DNA from: Protofrankia sp. CiT1
Lineage (GTDB): Bacteria; Actinomycetota; Actinomycetes; Frankiales; Frankiaceae
Assembly: GCF_917627385.1 (NCBI RefSeq)
Contig: NZ_CAKJTL010000143.1
Location: 25,425 to 66,789 of the forward strand
Reading direction: 5' to 3'
DNA length: 41,365 bases
A program made the translations under genes and the position numbers. Below are positions 7,649 through 17,916 of this stretch, in pieces. Position 1 is the first letter of the stretch. Each line of letters opens with the position of its first letter. The notes below the pieces were generated by a model. The model did no database searches. It worked only from the letters and a program-made list of their open reading frames with translations, and had not been told where the DNA came from.

Positions 7649-8845
7649 CTAACCGCGGACTGCTGCCGCCAGGTTGTCCGCGCGCGATGTCGACTCCCAG
7701 GTGAAGTCGAGCTCCGGACGGCCGAAGTGACCGTAGGCGGCGGTCTGGGTGTAGATGGGCCGCAGCAGGTCCAGGTCCCTGATGATCGCGGCCGGCCGGA
7801 GGTCGAACACGGTCGTCACGGCGTCCTGGATCTGTTCGTCAGGCACTGTGCCGGTGCCGAAGGTCTCGACGAACAGGCCGACCGGCTGTGCCTTGCCGAT
7901 GGCATAGGCCACCTGGACCTCGCAGCGGCGGGCGAGCCCGGCGGCGACCACGTTCTTGGCGACCCAGCGCATCGCGTACGCGGCCGAGCGGTCGACCTTG
8001 GACGGATCCTTGCCGGAGAACGCGCCACCGCCATGACGGGCCATGCCACCATAGGTGTCAACGATGATCTTACGTCCGGTGAGACCGGCGTCTCCCATGG
8101 GACCACCCACCTCGAACCGGCCAGTCGGGTTCACCAGCAACCGGTGCCCCGCCGTGGTGATTTCAAGCGCGGCCAGCTCCGGGGCGACGACATACTCGGC
8201 GATGTCCGGCGCGAGCAGGGTTTCAAGATCAATATCGGCCGCGTGCTGGGTGGAGACGACCACAGTGTCCAGCCGGACCGGGCGACCGGCCGAGTATTCG
8301 ATGGTGACCTGGGTCTTGCCGTCTGGACGCAGGTAGCCGACCTTGCCGTCCTTGCGGACGGCGGCGAGGCGGCGGGCGAGCCGGTGCGCCAGCGCGAGCG
8401 GCATCGGCATCAGCTCAGGCGTCTCGTCACAGGCGAAGCCGAACATCAGTCCCTGGTCGCCGGCACCCTGCCTGTCCAGCTCGTCGTCGCTCGAGCCGCC
8501 GATCCGAGTCTCGTGAGCGGTGTCGACGCCCTGGGCGATATCGGGCGACTGCGAGCCGATCGACACGCTGACGCCGCAGGAAGCGCCGTCAAAACCCTTC
8601 TTGGACGAGTCATAGCCGATCTCGAGAACACGCTCCCGGACAACAGCCGCGATATCCACATAGGTGTCTGTGGTGACCTCGCCCGCGACATGGACCTGAC
8701 CAGTCGTGATCATTGTTTCGACCGCGACGCGGCTGTACGGGTCATCCTTAATCATCGCATCGAGGATGGAGTCACTGATCTGGTCAGCGATCTTGTCCGG
8801 ATGCCCCTCGGTAACGGACTCGGAAGTAAACAGGCGCATCGCCAC
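7649..8845 (-). CDS. metK: S-adenosylmethionine synthase
   Basis: Makes S-adenosylmethionine from ATP and methionine in the cytosol. 398 residues, the usual length. It begins [20 protein letters not shown], the conserved N-terminal ATP-binding motif. The substrate loop and phosphate-binding segment [16 protein letters not shown] are present, as is the DIAQGVD motif. GTG at 8845 is preferred because AGGGGG sits 7 nt upstream; ATG 8839 is two codons inside. The open frame extends further upstream but without family similarity. It is last in the pyrimidine/gmk/rpoZ/coaBC block, 40 bp after coaBC. No SAM riboswitch is visible ahead of it. Confidence 0.97.
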   Translation of the reverse strand: MAMRLFTSESVTEGHPDKIADQISDSILDAMIKDDPYSRVAVETMITTGQVHVAGEVTTDTYVDIAAVVRERVLEIGYDSSKKGFDGASCGVSVSIGSQSPDIAQGVDTAHETRIGGSSDDELDRQGAGDQGLMFGFACDETPELMPMPLALAHRLARRLAAVRKDGKVGYLRPDGKTQVTIEYSAGRPVRLDTVVVSTQHAADIDLETLLAPDIAEYVVAPELAALEITTAGHRLLVNPTGRFEVGGPMGDAGLTGRKIIVDTYGGMARHGGGAFSGKDPSKVDRSAAYAMRWVAKNVVAAGLARRCEVQVAYAIGKAQPVGLFVETFGTGTVPDEQIQDAVTTVFDLRPAAIIRDLDLLRPIYTQTAAYGHFGRPELDFTWESTSRADNLAAAVRG

Positions 8846-8885
8846 GTTCTGACCCCCTGGGAGATCCAGTCGATTCCGACGAAGT

Positions 8886-10196
8886 CTACCGACGGGTACT
8901 GTCGGATACAGCGATAACGGAGCCATCCGCGGGCGCGAGTCGAGCCGTGACCAGGTCGAGCACCCGGTGCGAAAGAAGATCCTTACTGGTTCGTCCGATC
9001 ACCGTCTCGGTGCCGTCCGAGCCGAGCACCACCGCCGCGTTGTCCTCGACCTCGAACCCGAGCCCGTCACCGACCTGATTGACCACGAGCAGGTCGGCTC
9101 CCTTACGGACGAGTTTTTCCCGGCCGAGATCGAGAAGATCAGCCCCTGGCCCGCCGGTCTCCGCGGCAAAACCGACGAGCAGCTGACCCGGCTGGCGCGC
9201 GGCAACCAGTTCGGCCAGGATGTCCGGGTTACGGACCAGCGCGACGGGTTCCGGGTCGCCATCCGATTTCTTGATCTTATGGGCCGCCCGGGTGACGGGC
9301 CGGAAATCGGCGACCGCCGCCGCCATGATGACCACGTGGGCCGTTGCCGCCTCCGCGTGCACGGCGGCCCGCAGCTGCACGGCCGAGACCACTCGGACGG
9401 TGTGGGCTCCGGCCACCTCCGGAAGAGCCACGTTGGCCGCCACCACGACAACCCGCGCGCCCCGGGAGAGCGCCGCTCTGGCCAACGCGTAGCCCTGGCG
9501 ACCGCTTGAGGAGTTGCCGAGGAAACGGACCGGGTCCAGATGCTCGCGAGTACCACCGGCGCTGATCACGAACCGGTACCCGGTCAGGTCCGGCATCAGC
9601 CCGGCTGCCAGGCCCGTACCGTTGGCGTTGGCGGCCGATCCTGCCCGCGCCAGCACCGCCCGCGCCAGCGCCGCGATCTCCGCCGGTGCCGGGAGCCGGC
9701 CAGCCCCGGAGTCCGCGCCGGTCAGCCGGCCGACCGCCGGATCAATGACCACGCAGCCCCGCGCCCGAAGCGTCCCCACATTGGCCCGGGTCGCCGGGTG
9801 CTCCCACATCTCGGTGTGCATCGCCGGCGCGAACACGACCGGACAGCGCGCCGTGAGCAGGGTGGCGGTGAGCAGATCGTCCGCGCGCCCGGTCGCGGCG
9901 CGCGCGAGAAGGTCAGCCGTGGCCGGGACAACCAGGACGAGATCGGCCTCGCGCCCCAGTGACACGTGCGCCACCTCGGCCGCGCCGGCCCACACGCCGG
10001 TCGACACCGGATGGCCGGACAGCGCCGCCCAGGTCGGCTCACCGACGAACCGCAGCGCCGAGTCGGTCGGTACGACCCGGACGTCATGCCCGGATTCGGT
10101 CAGCTGGCGAAGTACCTCGACCGCCTTGTAGGCCGCGATCCCGCCGGCCACCCCCAGCACGACGCGCGGGCGACGCGCGGGCGACGCGGCCGGCAC
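8886..10196 (-). CDS. coaBC: Bifunctional phosphopantothenoylcysteine decarboxylase / phosphopantothenate-cysteine ligase
   Basis: Two steps of coenzyme A synthesis on one chain of 436 residues. The N-terminal flavodoxin-like CoaC half starts [16 protein letters not shown], has the active-site histidine region [12 protein letters not shown], the [12 protein letters not shown] segment and the substrate clamp [12 protein letters not shown]. The C-terminal CoaB half starts near residue 200 with [16 protein letters not shown], then [24 protein letters not shown] and the lysine-containing KIKKSD. The GTG at 10196 starts 24 bp after the rpoZ stop; no strong ribosome site is visible, which suggests coupling to rpoZ. 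Confidence 0.96.
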   Translation of the reverse strand: MPAASPARRPRVVLGVAGGIAAYKAVEVLRQLTESGHDVRVVPTDSALRFVGEPTWAALSGHPVSTGVWAGAAEVAHVSLGREADLVLVVPATADLLARAATGRADDLLTATLLTARCPVVFAPAMHTEMWEHPATRANVGTLRARGCVVIDPAVGRLTGADSGAGRLPAPAEIAALARAVLARAGSAANANGTGLAAGLMPDLTGYRFVISAGGTREHLDPVRFLGNSSSGRQGYALARAALSRGARVVVVAANVALPEVAGAHTVRVVSAVQLRAAVHAEAATAHVVIMAAAVADFRPVTRAAHKIKKSDGDPEPVALVRNPDILAELVAARQPGQLLVGFAAETGGPGADLLDLGREKLVRKGADLLVVNQVGDGLGFEVEDNAAVVLGSDGTETVIGRTSKDLLSHRVLDLVTARLAPADGSVIAVSDSTRR

Positions 10197-10222
10197 CGGA
10201 GGCGCGCCCGGCTCCAGGCCGC

Positions 10223-10507
10223 TCAGGAGACCGGTGGCAACGGCTCGCTGACGGTCTCATGCGTCAGCAGACCGGCGTTGATCTCACGCAGCGCGATGGA
10301 CAGCGGCTTCTCCTGCGCGCTGGCCGTCTCCACCAGCGGACCGACATACTCCAGCAGGCCCTCGCCCAGCTGCGAGTAGTAGGCGTTGATCTGGCGGGCC
10401 CGCTTCGCGGCGTAGATCACCAAGCTGTACTTGGAGTCGGTCGCCTCCAGGAGCTCGTCGATCGGTGGGTTGGTGATGCCTTCAGGCTGTGCGACAGTGC
10501 CGGACAC
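10223..10507 (-). CDS. rpoZ: RNA polymerase omega subunit
   Basis: 94 residues, typical for actinobacterial omega, which assists folding of the beta' subunit. The sequence [35 protein letters not shown] is followed by [13 protein letters not shown] and [13 protein letters not shown], all hallmarks of the family (quoted in parts under 20: [30 protein letters not shown]). The GTG at 10507 has GGAAGG 5 nt upstream. It lies between gmk and coaBC. The gap to gmk (10508-10684) shows no other gene. Confidence 0.96.
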   Translation of the reverse strand: MSGTVAQPEGITNPPIDELLEATDSKYSLVIYAAKRARQINAYYSQLGEGLLEYVGPLVETASAQEKPLSIALREINAGLLTHETVSEPLPPVS

Positions 10508-10684
10508 GGTGTCCTTCCGGAAAACGCGGGGGCGGCCAGCTCACGGCGAGCCGCCATCATGATCGGATGTGGCCAGGGCGGTGGAGAACCGGTTGGGCGC
10601 GGTTCGCGGCGGCCCCGTAGGCCTCGGTTCACAACGGTAATGCCCCCAGCGTAGAACAGTCCTCCGGCCGCCGGTTGACAGGCG

Positions 10685-11230
10685 TCAGCTCATGGCTGTC
10701 AAGAACACCAGGCGGGCCGCTGCCGCCGTCACGTCGTCGTTGACGACGACCTCGTCGAACTCCGCTTCGGCGGCGAGCTCGATGCGTGCCCGGTCGAGCC
10801 GCCGCCTGATCACTTCCGGCGGCTCCGTGCCCCGGCCGACGAGCCGGCGGACCAGCTCCTCCCAGGATGGCGGGGCGAGGAAGACGAAGCGGGAGCCGGC
10901 CATCGTCGAACGCACCTGGCGGGCGCCCTGCAGCTCGATCTCCAGCAGGCAGGGCACCCCTTCGGCCAGCCGCGCCTCCAACGGCGCGCGCGGCGTCCCG
11001 TACGCATGCCCCGCGAACATCGCATGCTCCAGCAGCTCGCCTGTCTTGACCATTAACGCGAACTCCTCGGCGTCGACAAAGCGATACTCCACCCCCTCGG
11101 TCTCACCCGGCCGGGGGGCGCGTGTCGTACAGCTGACCGAAACCCAGACCTCAGGATGACGCCGGCGCACCTCGGCGACGACGGTTCCCTTCCCGACGCC
11201 CGAGGGGCCAGACAGAACAGTGAGCCGCAT
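10685..11230 (-). CDS. gmk: Guanylate kinase
   Basis: Phosphorylates GMP to GDP. 181 residues, slightly short for the family because there is almost no N-terminal extension. P-loop GPSGVGKGT lies at residues 7-15. The GMP-binding segment [13 protein letters not shown]...GVEYRFVD follows, then [12 protein letters not shown] and the C-terminal [14 protein letters not shown] 11230 has AAGGTG 5 nt upstream; an in-frame GTG lies at 11236. Most of that ribosome site lies at the end of the MITE copy at 11243-11404 and its target site, so the insertion touches the translation start. Normally mihF lies directly upstream, but here about 510 bp separate them. Confidence 0.95.
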   Translation of the reverse strand: MRLTVLSGPSGVGKGTVVAEVRRRHPEVWVSVSCTTRAPRPGETEGVEYRFVDAEEFALMVKTGELLEHAMFAGHAYGTPRAPLEARLAEGVPCLLEIELQGARQVRSTMAGSRFVFLAPPSWEELVRRLVGRGTEPPEVIRRRLDRARIELAAEAEFDEVVVNDDVTAAAARLVFLTAMS

Positions 11231-11239
11231 CAACACACC

Positions 11240-11407
11240 TTAGAGCGCCCGAGGATAGGACTGTCCGGCTCGCGGCTCCCCGCATCCCGCCCGGCCACGT
11301 TGTCGTCAGTCGGCGCCCAGTCCCAGGGCGCCTTCCTCCGCCGTCTTGCCGGATCGGGCGCGGATGAGCCGCTCACTGATCGAACGCCCTATCCTCGGGC
11401 GCTCTTA
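11240..11407. mobile_element. 162-bp MITE-like element (copy 2) with TTA target duplication
   Basis: Element 11243-11404 has perfect 17-bp terminal inverted repeats GAGCGCCCGAGGATAGG and is flanked by TTA at 11240-11242 and 11405-11407, within CTTAG on both sides. It has no coding capacity. The interior shares CGTTGTCGTCAG (11298-11309) and CAGGGC..TCCTCCGCC (11324-11342) with the 161-bp copy at 34766, although that copy has different terminal repeats. It is inserted between mihF and gmk. Confidence 0.85.
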
Positions 11408-11743
11408 GTCATCCTCAAGGCCTCCGAGCATGCGAAAAAAACAAGATCACATACTCTTTGGCCGCCGGTGTCGTGGCCAAAGGGCGCACGCCTACGCACT
11501 TTCACACCGCCGAAGCCCCGATCGTCACCGGCGCTTCCATCGGGTGCCCTGTCGAGTTGGTTGACTTACCTGGTTAGTCAGGCCATCCATGATGGGGTTC
11601 TTCCTGAACTGTGCACCCCAGCCAAAGGCCGGAAAACAGCCGGTACGGCGGCCCGGCGGCGCGAGGTTCCACCATTACCGGGACACCGCACCGAACCCAC
11701 GACGGAGGATGTGCGGCACACCCTCGCCGAACGCTGGCAGTGC
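11408..11743. other. Intergenic stretch without recognisable gene
   Basis: 336 bp between the MITE and the mihF stop. Open frames here are short shadows without family similarity. It has a patch of low GC (GAAAAAAACAAGATC near 11430) and a weak inverted repeat TTGACT...AGTCA near 11562. It may be the mihF 3' trailer plus remnant DNA. Confidence 0.5.
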
Positions 11744-12061
11744 TCAGGAGCTGGTGAACTCCTGAACCAGCGCGGCACGCTGTTTGGCGCCAAGGCCTCG
11801 CAGCCGACGGCTGTCGCTGATCGCGAGCCGCTCCATGATCCTGGTGGCGCGGACACGACCGACGCCGGGCAGGGATTCGAGAACAGCAGCCACCTTCATC
11901 TTTCCAATGACCTCATCGGTGTTGGCTCTCTCAAGGACGGACGCGAGTGACACTTCCGCCTTCTTGAGCCGCTCCTTGAGTTCTGCACGCTGCTTACGCG
12001 CCAACGCAGCTTTCTCGAGGGCAGCAGCCCTCTGCTCGGGCGTCAGGGGCGGCAGGGGCAC
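11744..12061 (-). CDS. mihF: Integration host factor, actinobacterial type (mIHF)
   Basis: 105 residues. A nucleoid-associated DNA-binding protein of the actinobacterial family that is unrelated to enteric IHF. It has the N-terminal helix LTPEQRAAALEKAALARKQ and then the helix-two-turn-helix region with LESLPGVGRVRATRIMERL, followed by RRLRGLGAKQRAAL. GTG 12061 is firmly set by AAGGAGG 7 nt upstream. It sits between pyrF and gmk, as in Mycobacterium and Streptomyces. It could also serve the nearby integrative element, since mIHF was first found as a phage integration cofactor; that link is an inference. Confidence 0.95.
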   Translation of the reverse strand: MPLPPLTPEQRAAALEKAALARKQRAELKERLKKAEVSLASVLERANTDEVIGKMKVAAVLESLPGVGRVRATRIMERLAISDSRRLRGLGAKQRAALVQEFTSS

Positions 12062-12284
12062 GGGTACGCCTCCTTCTTTCGGGTGATCGCGGCGCCGCGC
12101 AAACTAGCGAGTAACGGGCGTCTCGGTCCAGTCGGTAGCACGGGTACATCCACGGACTATTGTCCACAAGACCGTGCCCGGATGTCCGGATGAATCGCGT
12201 TGCCCGCGCCGTACTGTTTGCTTTCGGTCGCTCGCGGACCCACCGTACCGGGCAGATCGCCTCGAGATGTCCCAACCGGGGCCT

Positions 12285-12298
12285 GTGTGACGTCACAC
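12285..12298. promoter_or_regulatory. 14-bp perfect palindrome between pyrF and mihF
   Basis: GTGTGACGTCACAC is fully self-complementary. It contains TGTGA and TCACA, the Crp half-sites, but spaced by only 2 bp instead of 6, so it is not a standard Crp site. It lies 25 bp past the pyrF stop and about 225 bp upstream of mihF. The gap 12062-12322 otherwise holds only the mihF leader. Confidence 0.4.
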
Positions 12299-12322
12299 CA
12301 GGTCAGCGGCACCGTGACGGTG

Positions 12323-13069
12323 TCAACTACCGGTCACAAACCGAGCCGCGGCAGCCCCTGGATCACTCGATGTAATGATCGGGCGCCCCACCACAAGAAG
12401 GTCGGAACCCGCTCCCAGCGCCGCCGCGGGCGTTGCGATACGCGCCTGATCGTCGAGATTCATGCCTTGCGCTCGAACTCCAGGAGTGATAAGAGTCACA
12501 CCGTTTCCGACCTCCGCGCGCACCCCTGACACCTCACGCGGGCTGCACACCACGGCCCGCGCGCCAGCGGCGACAGCCAGTGCCGCAAGGCGGCGGACGA
12601 CGTCGGCGGGCGGCTCGCCGTAGCCGGCCGAGGCGAGGTCGGCAGCGCCCAGGGAGGTCAGCACGGTGACCGCGGCGACCTCGACATCCGGCGCGGCGTC
12701 AACGGCCGCCCGCACCATCGCCGCGCCTCCGGCCGCATGCACGGTTACGTACCGGGGGGCGAGCGGAGCTACTGACCGCATCGCCCCAGCCACCGTGTGG
12801 GGGATATCATGCAGCTTGAGGTCGAGGAAAAGACCGATCCGGTCCCGTTCGGCCGGCCCTGGATCACCCCCGACCACGTCCCACAGGGCGGTCACGATGC
12901 CGGGTCCCTCACGGCAGAACAGTTCCAGACCGACTTTCACAACGGCGACGTGCGGTGCCACCGCGCGGGCCAGCCGCAGCGCCCGCGGCCCGTCGGGCAC
13001 GTCCAGCGCGACCGCCAGCGGCGGCCGCGACGTCCAAGCGGCCAGTCGCGCCCCCGGCAGACCCGTCAT
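12323..13069 (-). CDS. pyrF: Orotidine 5'-phosphate decarboxylase, type 1
   Basis: Last step of UMP synthesis. About 248 residues. The catalytic motif reads LFLDLKLHDIPHTV at about residues 75-88, the type 1 form; Streptomyces and Mycobacterium enzymes are type 2 with DAKRGDI. It also has PLAVALDVPDG near the start, TPGVRAQG, and the phosphate-binding VGRPIITSSDP near the end. ATG 13069 is preceded by GGAGG at 7 nt. The open frame continues upstream into carB but is low-complexity. It follows carB by 43 bp in the pyr operon. Confidence 0.94.
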   Translation of the reverse strand: MTGLPGARLAAWTSRPPLAVALDVPDGPRALRLARAVAPHVAVVKVGLELFCREGPGIVTALWDVVGGDPGPAERDRIGLFLDLKLHDIPHTVAGAMRSVAPLAPRYVTVHAAGGAAMVRAAVDAAPDVEVAAVTVLTSLGAADLASAGYGEPPADVVRRLAALAVAAGARAVVCSPREVSGVRAEVGNGVTLITPGVRAQGMNLDDQARIATPAAALGAGSDLLVVGRPIITSSDPGAAAARFVTGS

Positions 13070-13112
13070 CTCACCACCTCCCCCGTCAGGCCCGCGGTCC
13101 CCGGCAGCCCTG

Positions 13113-16100
13113 TCAGCCCGTCCGCCCGGTCGTCGTCGTGGCCGTCGTCGTGGCCGTCGTGGCTTGGCCGGTCGCCCCCTGGTCGCCGTGGGCATGGGCG
13201 TCAGCGGGCCGGGCAGCCATGGGCTGAAGGCCGGCGGGGACGCGGTGGCGGGCGGCGGCACCATCGGAGCCGCCGGACCGATCCCGATCGGACCAGGCGG
13301 CGTGCAGGTCCGCATGGAAGCTCTGCAGCGGCATCACCCCGATCTCGCCGCGTACCAGAGCCTCGATACCCTGCACGCAGGCGGCCGCGCCCTGGATGGT
13401 GGTGATGCAGGGCACGCCGGTCGTCACACACGCCGTCCGGATCTCGTATCCGTCCAGCCGCGGGCCGACACCGCACGGCGTGTTGATCACAAGGTTGATC
13501 TGCCCCGAATTGATCATTTCAACGCAGTCGGTCAGGCCGGAGTCCGGCGCCGAGTGCTTTCCGAGCACAACCGCCTTCACTCCGTTGCGGCGCAGCACCT
13601 CCGCGGTTCCCTCGGTGGCATAGACCACGAACCCGAGGTCCGCGAGCCGCTTGATCGGAAAAATCATCGCGCGCTTGTCCCGGTTGGCCACCGAGACGAA
13701 CACCCGGCCGTAGGTGGGCAGCGACGCGTAAGCCGCGGCCTGCGACTTGGCGTAGGCGGTGCCAAAGCCCGCGTCGATCCCCATGACCTCACCGGTGGAC
13801 TTCATCTCCGGCCCGAGCACGGTGTCCACCCCGTGGCCGCTGGCGTCCCGGAACCGGCCGAAGGGCAGCACCGCCTCCTTCACCGCGATGTGGGAGTCCA
13901 TCGGCAGCGTCGCGCCGTCGCCGTGCGGCGGCAAGAGCCCCTCCGCGCGCAGCTCGGCGATGGTCGCGCCGACCATCACCCGGGCCGCGGCCTTCGCCAG
14001 CGGCACGGCCGTCGCCTTCGACACGAAGGGGACGGTGCGCGACGCTCTCGGATTGGCCTCCAGGACATACAGGACGTCGGACTGCATCGCGTACTGGACG
14101 TTGAGCAGGCCCCGCACCCCGACTCCGTCCGCGATCAGCCGGGTGGACTCACGAATCCGCTCCAGGTCGGCACGGCCCAGCGTGATCGGTGGCAGGGCGC
14201 ACGCCGAGTCCCCGGAGTGGACCCCCGCCTCCTCGATGTGCTCCATCACGCCGCCCAGGTACAGATCCGTGCCGTCGTAGAGGGCGTCCACGTCGATCTC
14301 GACGGCGTCGTCGAGGAAACGGTCGACCAGTACCGGATGCTCGGGGGAGATCTCGGTCGCCCGCTCGATGTAGGAGCGCAGCATCTGGTCGTCGTAGACA
14401 ATCTCCATGCCGCGCCCGCCGAGCACATAGGACGGCCGCACCAGCACCGGGTAGCCGACCCGGTCAGCCACCGTCCGAGCCTCGGCATAGGACGTCGCCA
14501 CGCCGTGCAGCGGCGAGGGCAGCCCGGCTCGGGCGAGCACACGGCCGAACAGGCCACGATCCTCGGCCAGGTGGATCGCGCGCGGTGCCGTCCCGACGAT
14601 CGGGACGCCAGCGGCGGCAAGCGATGCCGCGATGCCCAGCGGAGTCTGGCCGCCAAGCTGGACGATCACGCCGACCAGCGGGCCGGCCTGCCGCTCGGCG
14701 TGGACGACCTCCAAGACGTCCTCGACGGTGAGCGGCTCCACGTAGAGCCGGTCGGCGGTGTCGTAGTCGGTGGACACCGTCTCCGGATTACAGTTGATCA
14801 TGATCGTTTCATAACCGGCTGCCGACAGCGACATCACCGCGTGACAGCAGGCATAGTCGAACTCGATGCCCTGCCCGATCCGGTTCGGCCCGCTGCCCAG
14901 GACGATGACCCGCGGCCGGTCGCTGGCGACGATCTCGGTCTCGGAATCATAGGACGAGTAGTGGTAGGGCGTGGCCGAGGCGAACTCGGCCGCGCAGGTG
15001 TCGACCGTCTTGTAGACCGGCCGGATGCCGGCGCGGTGCCGGAACGTGCGGACCACATCCTCCTTGGTCCCGAGGATCTCGGCGAGCTGCGCGTCGGAGA
15101 ACCCCGCGCGCTTGGCCCGCAGGATCCCGGCGGAGTCGCGGCTGATGGTCTCGGCGATCTCGTTGAGGTTGGCGATCTGTTCGACAAACCAGGGATCTAT
15201 GCCGGTCGCCTCGGTGACCTGGGCCGGGTCCGCGCCGGCGCGCAACGCCCGCTGCACCGTGCGCAGCCGCCCGTCATGCGGGACGCGGGCACGGCCCAGC
15301 AGCTCATCGACGGTCGCGGGCTCGTCACCGGCGAAGGAGAACACCGCGCTGGGCTGCTCCAACGACCGCAGGGCCTTCTGCAGCGCCTCCCCGAAGCTTC
15401 GCCCCACCCCCATGGCCTCACCGACCGACTTCATCGTGGTCGTCAGTGTCGGGTCCGCGCCGGGGAACTTCTCGAAGGCGAACCGGGGTGCCTTCACCAC
15501 CACGTAGTCCAGCGCCGGCTCGAACGCCGCCGGTGTGGTGCGGGTGATGTCGTTGGGGATCTCGTCAAGGGTGTACCCGAGCGCGAGCTTCGCCGATATC
15601 TTCGCGATCGGGTATCCGGTGGCCTTCGACGCCAGGGCTGATGACCGGGACACCCGGGGATTCATCTCGATCACGACGAGCCGCCCGGTGGCCGGGTCCA
15701 CCGCGAACTGGATGTTGCAGCCGCCCGCGTCGACACCCACGGCACGCATGACCGCGATGGCCATGTTCCGCATCCGCTGGTACTCCCGGTCGGTCAGCGT
15801 CATGGCCGGTGCCACTGTCACCGAGTCGCCGGTGTGCACGCCCATCGGGTCGATGTTCTCGATCGAGCAGACCACAACCACGTTGTCGGCGCGGTCGCGC
15901 ATCAGCTCGAGCTCGAACTCCTTCCAGCCGAGGACGGACTCCTCGACGAGCACCTCCGACGACGGGCTCGCGGTGATGCCGTCCGCGGCCATCCGGCGAA
16001 GTTCACCGGCGTCGTGCGCGAAACCGCTGCCGGCGCCGCCGAGGGTGAAGCTCGGGCGTACCACAACCGGGTAGGAGAACTCCTCGGCGGCGTCGAGGCA

Positions 16101-16562
16101 CTGCTGGGTCGTCGTGCAGATGGCGCTGCGCGCGGTCTCACCACCGACCGACGCGACGATGTCCTTGAACGCCTGGCGGTCCTCCCCCGCCCGGATCGCG
16201 TCGATGTTCGCGCCGATCAGGCGGATGCCGTACCGGTCGAGGACGCCGGAGTCGTGCAGCGCGACCGCGGCGTTCAGCGCGGTCTGGCCGCCCATCGTCG
16301 CGAGCAGCGCGTCGGGCCGCTCCCGATCGATGATCTTTGTAATCATGTCCGGCGTGATCGGCTCGACATAGGTGGCGTCCGCCAGGTCCGGGTCGGTCAT
16401 GATCGTGGCAGGATTGCTGTTGACCAGCACCACCCGCAGGCCTTCCGCGCGCAGCACCCGGCAGGCCTGGGTACCGGAGTAGTCGAACTCGCAGGCCTGG
16501 CCAATAACGATCGGCCCGGACCCGATGACCAACACGCTGCTCAGATCTTCTCGCCGCGGCAT
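13113..16562 (-). CDS. carB: Carbamoyl phosphate synthase large subunit
   Basis: 1149 residues, longer than the usual ~1100. It forms carbamoyl phosphate from bicarbonate, ATP and ammonia supplied by CarA. Two homologous ATP-grasp halves: the first opens [21 protein letters not shown], the second near residue 555 with [18 protein letters not shown]; metal/ATP motifs such as [19 protein letters not shown] and [14 protein letters not shown] are intact. The C-terminal allosteric MGS domain ([16 protein letters not shown]) is followed by a tail of about 40 residues ending in threonine/alanine repeats coded by GTCGTCGTGG-type microsatellite DNA (13131-13165). ATG 16562 has GGAGGT upstream; 79 bp separate it from carA. 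Confidence 0.97.
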   Translation of the reverse strand: MPRREDLSSVLVIGSGPIVIGQACEFDYSGTQACRVLRAEGLRVVLVNSNPATIMTDPDLADATYVEPITPDMITKIIDRERPDALLATMGGQTALNAAVALHDSGVLDRYGIRLIGANIDAIRAGEDRQAFKDIVASVGGETARSAICTTTQQCLDAAEEFSYPVVVRPSFTLGGAGSGFAHDAGELRRMAADGITASPSSEVLVEESVLGWKEFELELMRDRADNVVVVCSIENIDPMGVHTGDSVTVAPAMTLTDREYQRMRNMAIAVMRAVGVDAGGCNIQFAVDPATGRLVVIEMNPRVSRSSALASKATGYPIAKISAKLALGYTLDEIPNDITRTTPAAFEPALDYVVVKAPRFAFEKFPGADPTLTTTMKSVGEAMGVGRSFGEALQKALRSLEQPSAVFSFAGDEPATVDELLGRARVPHDGRLRTVQRALRAGADPAQVTEATGIDPWFVEQIANLNEIAETISRDSAGILRAKRAGFSDAQLAEILGTKEDVVRTFRHRAGIRPVYKTVDTCAAEFASATPYHYSSYDSETEIVASDRPRVIVLGSGPNRIGQGIEFDYACCHAVMSLSAAGYETIMINCNPETVSTDYDTADRLYVEPLTVEDVLEVVHAERQAGPLVGVIVQLGGQTPLGIAASLAAAGVPIVGTAPRAIHLAEDRGLFGRVLARAGLPSPLHGVATSYAEARTVADRVGYPVLVRPSYVLGGRGMEIVYDDQMLRSYIERATEISPEHPVLVDRFLDDAVEIDVDALYDGTDLYLGGVMEHIEEAGVHSGDSACALPPITLGRADLERIRESTRLIADGVGVRGLLNVQYAMQSDVLYVLEANPRASRTVPFVSKATAVPLAKAAARVMVGATIAELRAEGLLPPHGDGATLPMDSHIAVKEAVLPFGRFRDASGHGVDTVLGPEMKSTGEVMGIDAGFGTAYAKSQAAAYASLPTYGRVFVSVANRDKRAMIFPIKRLADLGFVVYATEGTAEVLRRNGVKAVVLGKHSAPDSGLTDCVEMINSGQINLVINTPCGVGPRLDGYEIRTACVTTGVPCITTIQGAAACVQGIEALVRGEIGVMPLQSFHADLHAAWSDRDRSGGSDGAAARHRVPAGLQPMAARPADAHAHGDQGATGQATTATTTATTTTGRTG

Positions 16563-16641
16563 CAGTGCCTGACCTCCCATCGGCATCCCCGCGCGTACGC
16601 CTGCGCGGGAGTATCCGGCCCGCTGTATCCTGCGCCGGCGC

Positions 16642-17916
16642 TCACCGGGAAGCCGCCATCAGATCGCGGAACCGCTCGAACAGATCGTGGGCGTCGTGGG
16701 GGCCGGGCGCCGCCTCCGGATGGAACTGCACGCTGAAGGCGGGCACGTCCAGGCAGGCGATGCCCTCCACCACACCGTCGTTGAGCGCCACATGGCTGAC
16801 CTCGACCCGCCCGTAGGGCGTGTCGGTGACGCGGTCACGCGGCGCCCTGACGGCAAAACCGTGGTTGTGGCTGGTCACCGAGATCCGTCCGGTCGCGGTG
16901 TCGGCAACCGGCTGGTTCACCCCGCGGTGGCCGTAGGCCAGCTTGTAGGTGTCGAAACCCAGTGCCCGAGCGAGCACCTGGTTGCCGAAGCAGATCCCGA
17001 AGACCGGGATCCCGGCGTCGAGCACCCGGCGCACGGCCTGGACCGCGTAGTCCGCGGTCGAGGGATCGCCTGGGCCGTTGGACAGGAACACCCCGTCCGG
17101 GGCGAGGTTGAGCAGGGCCTCGCCACCGGCGCGGGCCGGCAGGACGTGCGTCTGGCACCCGAGCGCGGACAGCGCCAACGGCGTCGACCGCTTCATGCCC
17201 AGATCGAGCGCGGCAACCCGGAACATCGGCGTACCGGTCGCGGCCTGCACCACGTATGGTTCCCGGGTGCTGACCTCCGGCGCCAGGTCCGCGCCGGCCA
17301 TGCGTGGGCTCGCGCGCACCGACTCAAGCAGGGCGCCCGCGTCCTGCCCGGCATCGGCGATCCCGCACCGCATCACGCCGCGTTCCCGCAGATGGCGGGT
17401 GAGCGCCCGGGTGTCGACACCGCTGATGCCCACCACTGCGGCGGCCACCAGCGCGTCGTCCAGAGTGCGGCGTGACCGCCAGTTGGAGGCGATCCGGCTT
17501 GGGTCACGAACCACGAGCCCGGCAACATGGATCTTCGATGACTCGTCGTCATCGTCGTTCATGCCGGTGTTGCCGATGTGTGGCGCGGTCATGACCACGA
17601 TCTGGCGGTGGTACGACGGGTCGGTCAGCGTTTCCTGGTAGCCGGTCATGCCGGTGGCGAAGACGATCTCGCCGAAGGCCTCCCCCACCGCGCCGAAGGC
17701 CTCACCGACGAAACCGCGCCCGTCCTCAAGCATCAGGCGTACCGCGTGGGTCCGGGGCCCGGCGCTCCCGTCCTCGAGCGCCGCCGGCCGCGCCGGATCG
17801 CCCACGCCGCCAGGAAGACCCGCCTCGTCCCAGTTCACCGCGCTGGCGGTCCGCCGCGACGGCCCGCTCTCCGCGTCATTCGACGCGCTCTCGCTCTCGC
17901 TCCCGCCCACGCTCAC
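16642..17916 (-). CDS. carA: Carbamoyl phosphate synthase small subunit (glutamine amidotransferase)
   Basis: 424 residues. It hydrolyses glutamine and channels ammonia to CarB. The N-terminal CPSase domain has [27 protein letters not shown]; the class I amidotransferase domain has the nucleophile in [10 protein letters not shown] and the catalytic His/Glu in VQFHPEA. GTG 17916 overlaps the upstream gene by GTGA. This gives about 55 extra low-complexity residues before the homology, so a later start is possible. It lacks a strong ribosome site, which fits coupled translation. Confidence 0.96.
   Translation of the reverse strand: MSVGGSESESASNDAESGPSRRTASAVNWDEAGLPGGVGDPARPAALEDGSAGPRTHAVRLMLEDGRGFVGEAFGAVGEAFGEIVFATGMTGYQETLTDPSYHRQIVVMTAPHIGNTGMNDDDDESSKIHVAGLVVRDPSRIASNWRSRRTLDDALVAAAVVGISGVDTRALTRHLRERGVMRCGIADAGQDAGALLESVRASPRMAGADLAPEVSTREPYVVQAATGTPMFRVAALDLGMKRSTPLALSALGCQTHVLPARAGGEALLNLAPDGVFLSNGPGDPSTADYAVQAVRRVLDAGIPVFGICFGNQVLARALGFDTYKLAYGHRGVNQPVADTATGRISVTSHNHGFAVRAPRDRVTDTPYGRVEVSHVALNDGVVEGIACLDVPAFSVQFHPEAAPGPHDAHDLFERFRDLMAASR

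Noticed and set aside
8846-8885. SAM riboswitch ahead of metK
   Set aside because: Only 40 bp separate metK from coaBC and no riboswitch-like structure fits.
11578-11856. Short minus-strand open frame overlapping the mihF 3' end
   Set aside because: Overlaps mihF in another frame, with no similarity.
12286-12297. Crp binding site
   Set aside because: Half-sites TGTGA and TCACA are only 2 bp apart instead of 6.
13131-13165. GTCGTCGTGG microsatellite as a regulatory repeat
   Set aside because: It lies inside the 3' end of carB and simply codes the Thr/Ala tail.
12666-15641. Plus-strand open frame of 991 codons
   Set aside because: Antisense to carB and pyrF, both with clear conserved motifs; composition is typical of a high-GC shadow frame.
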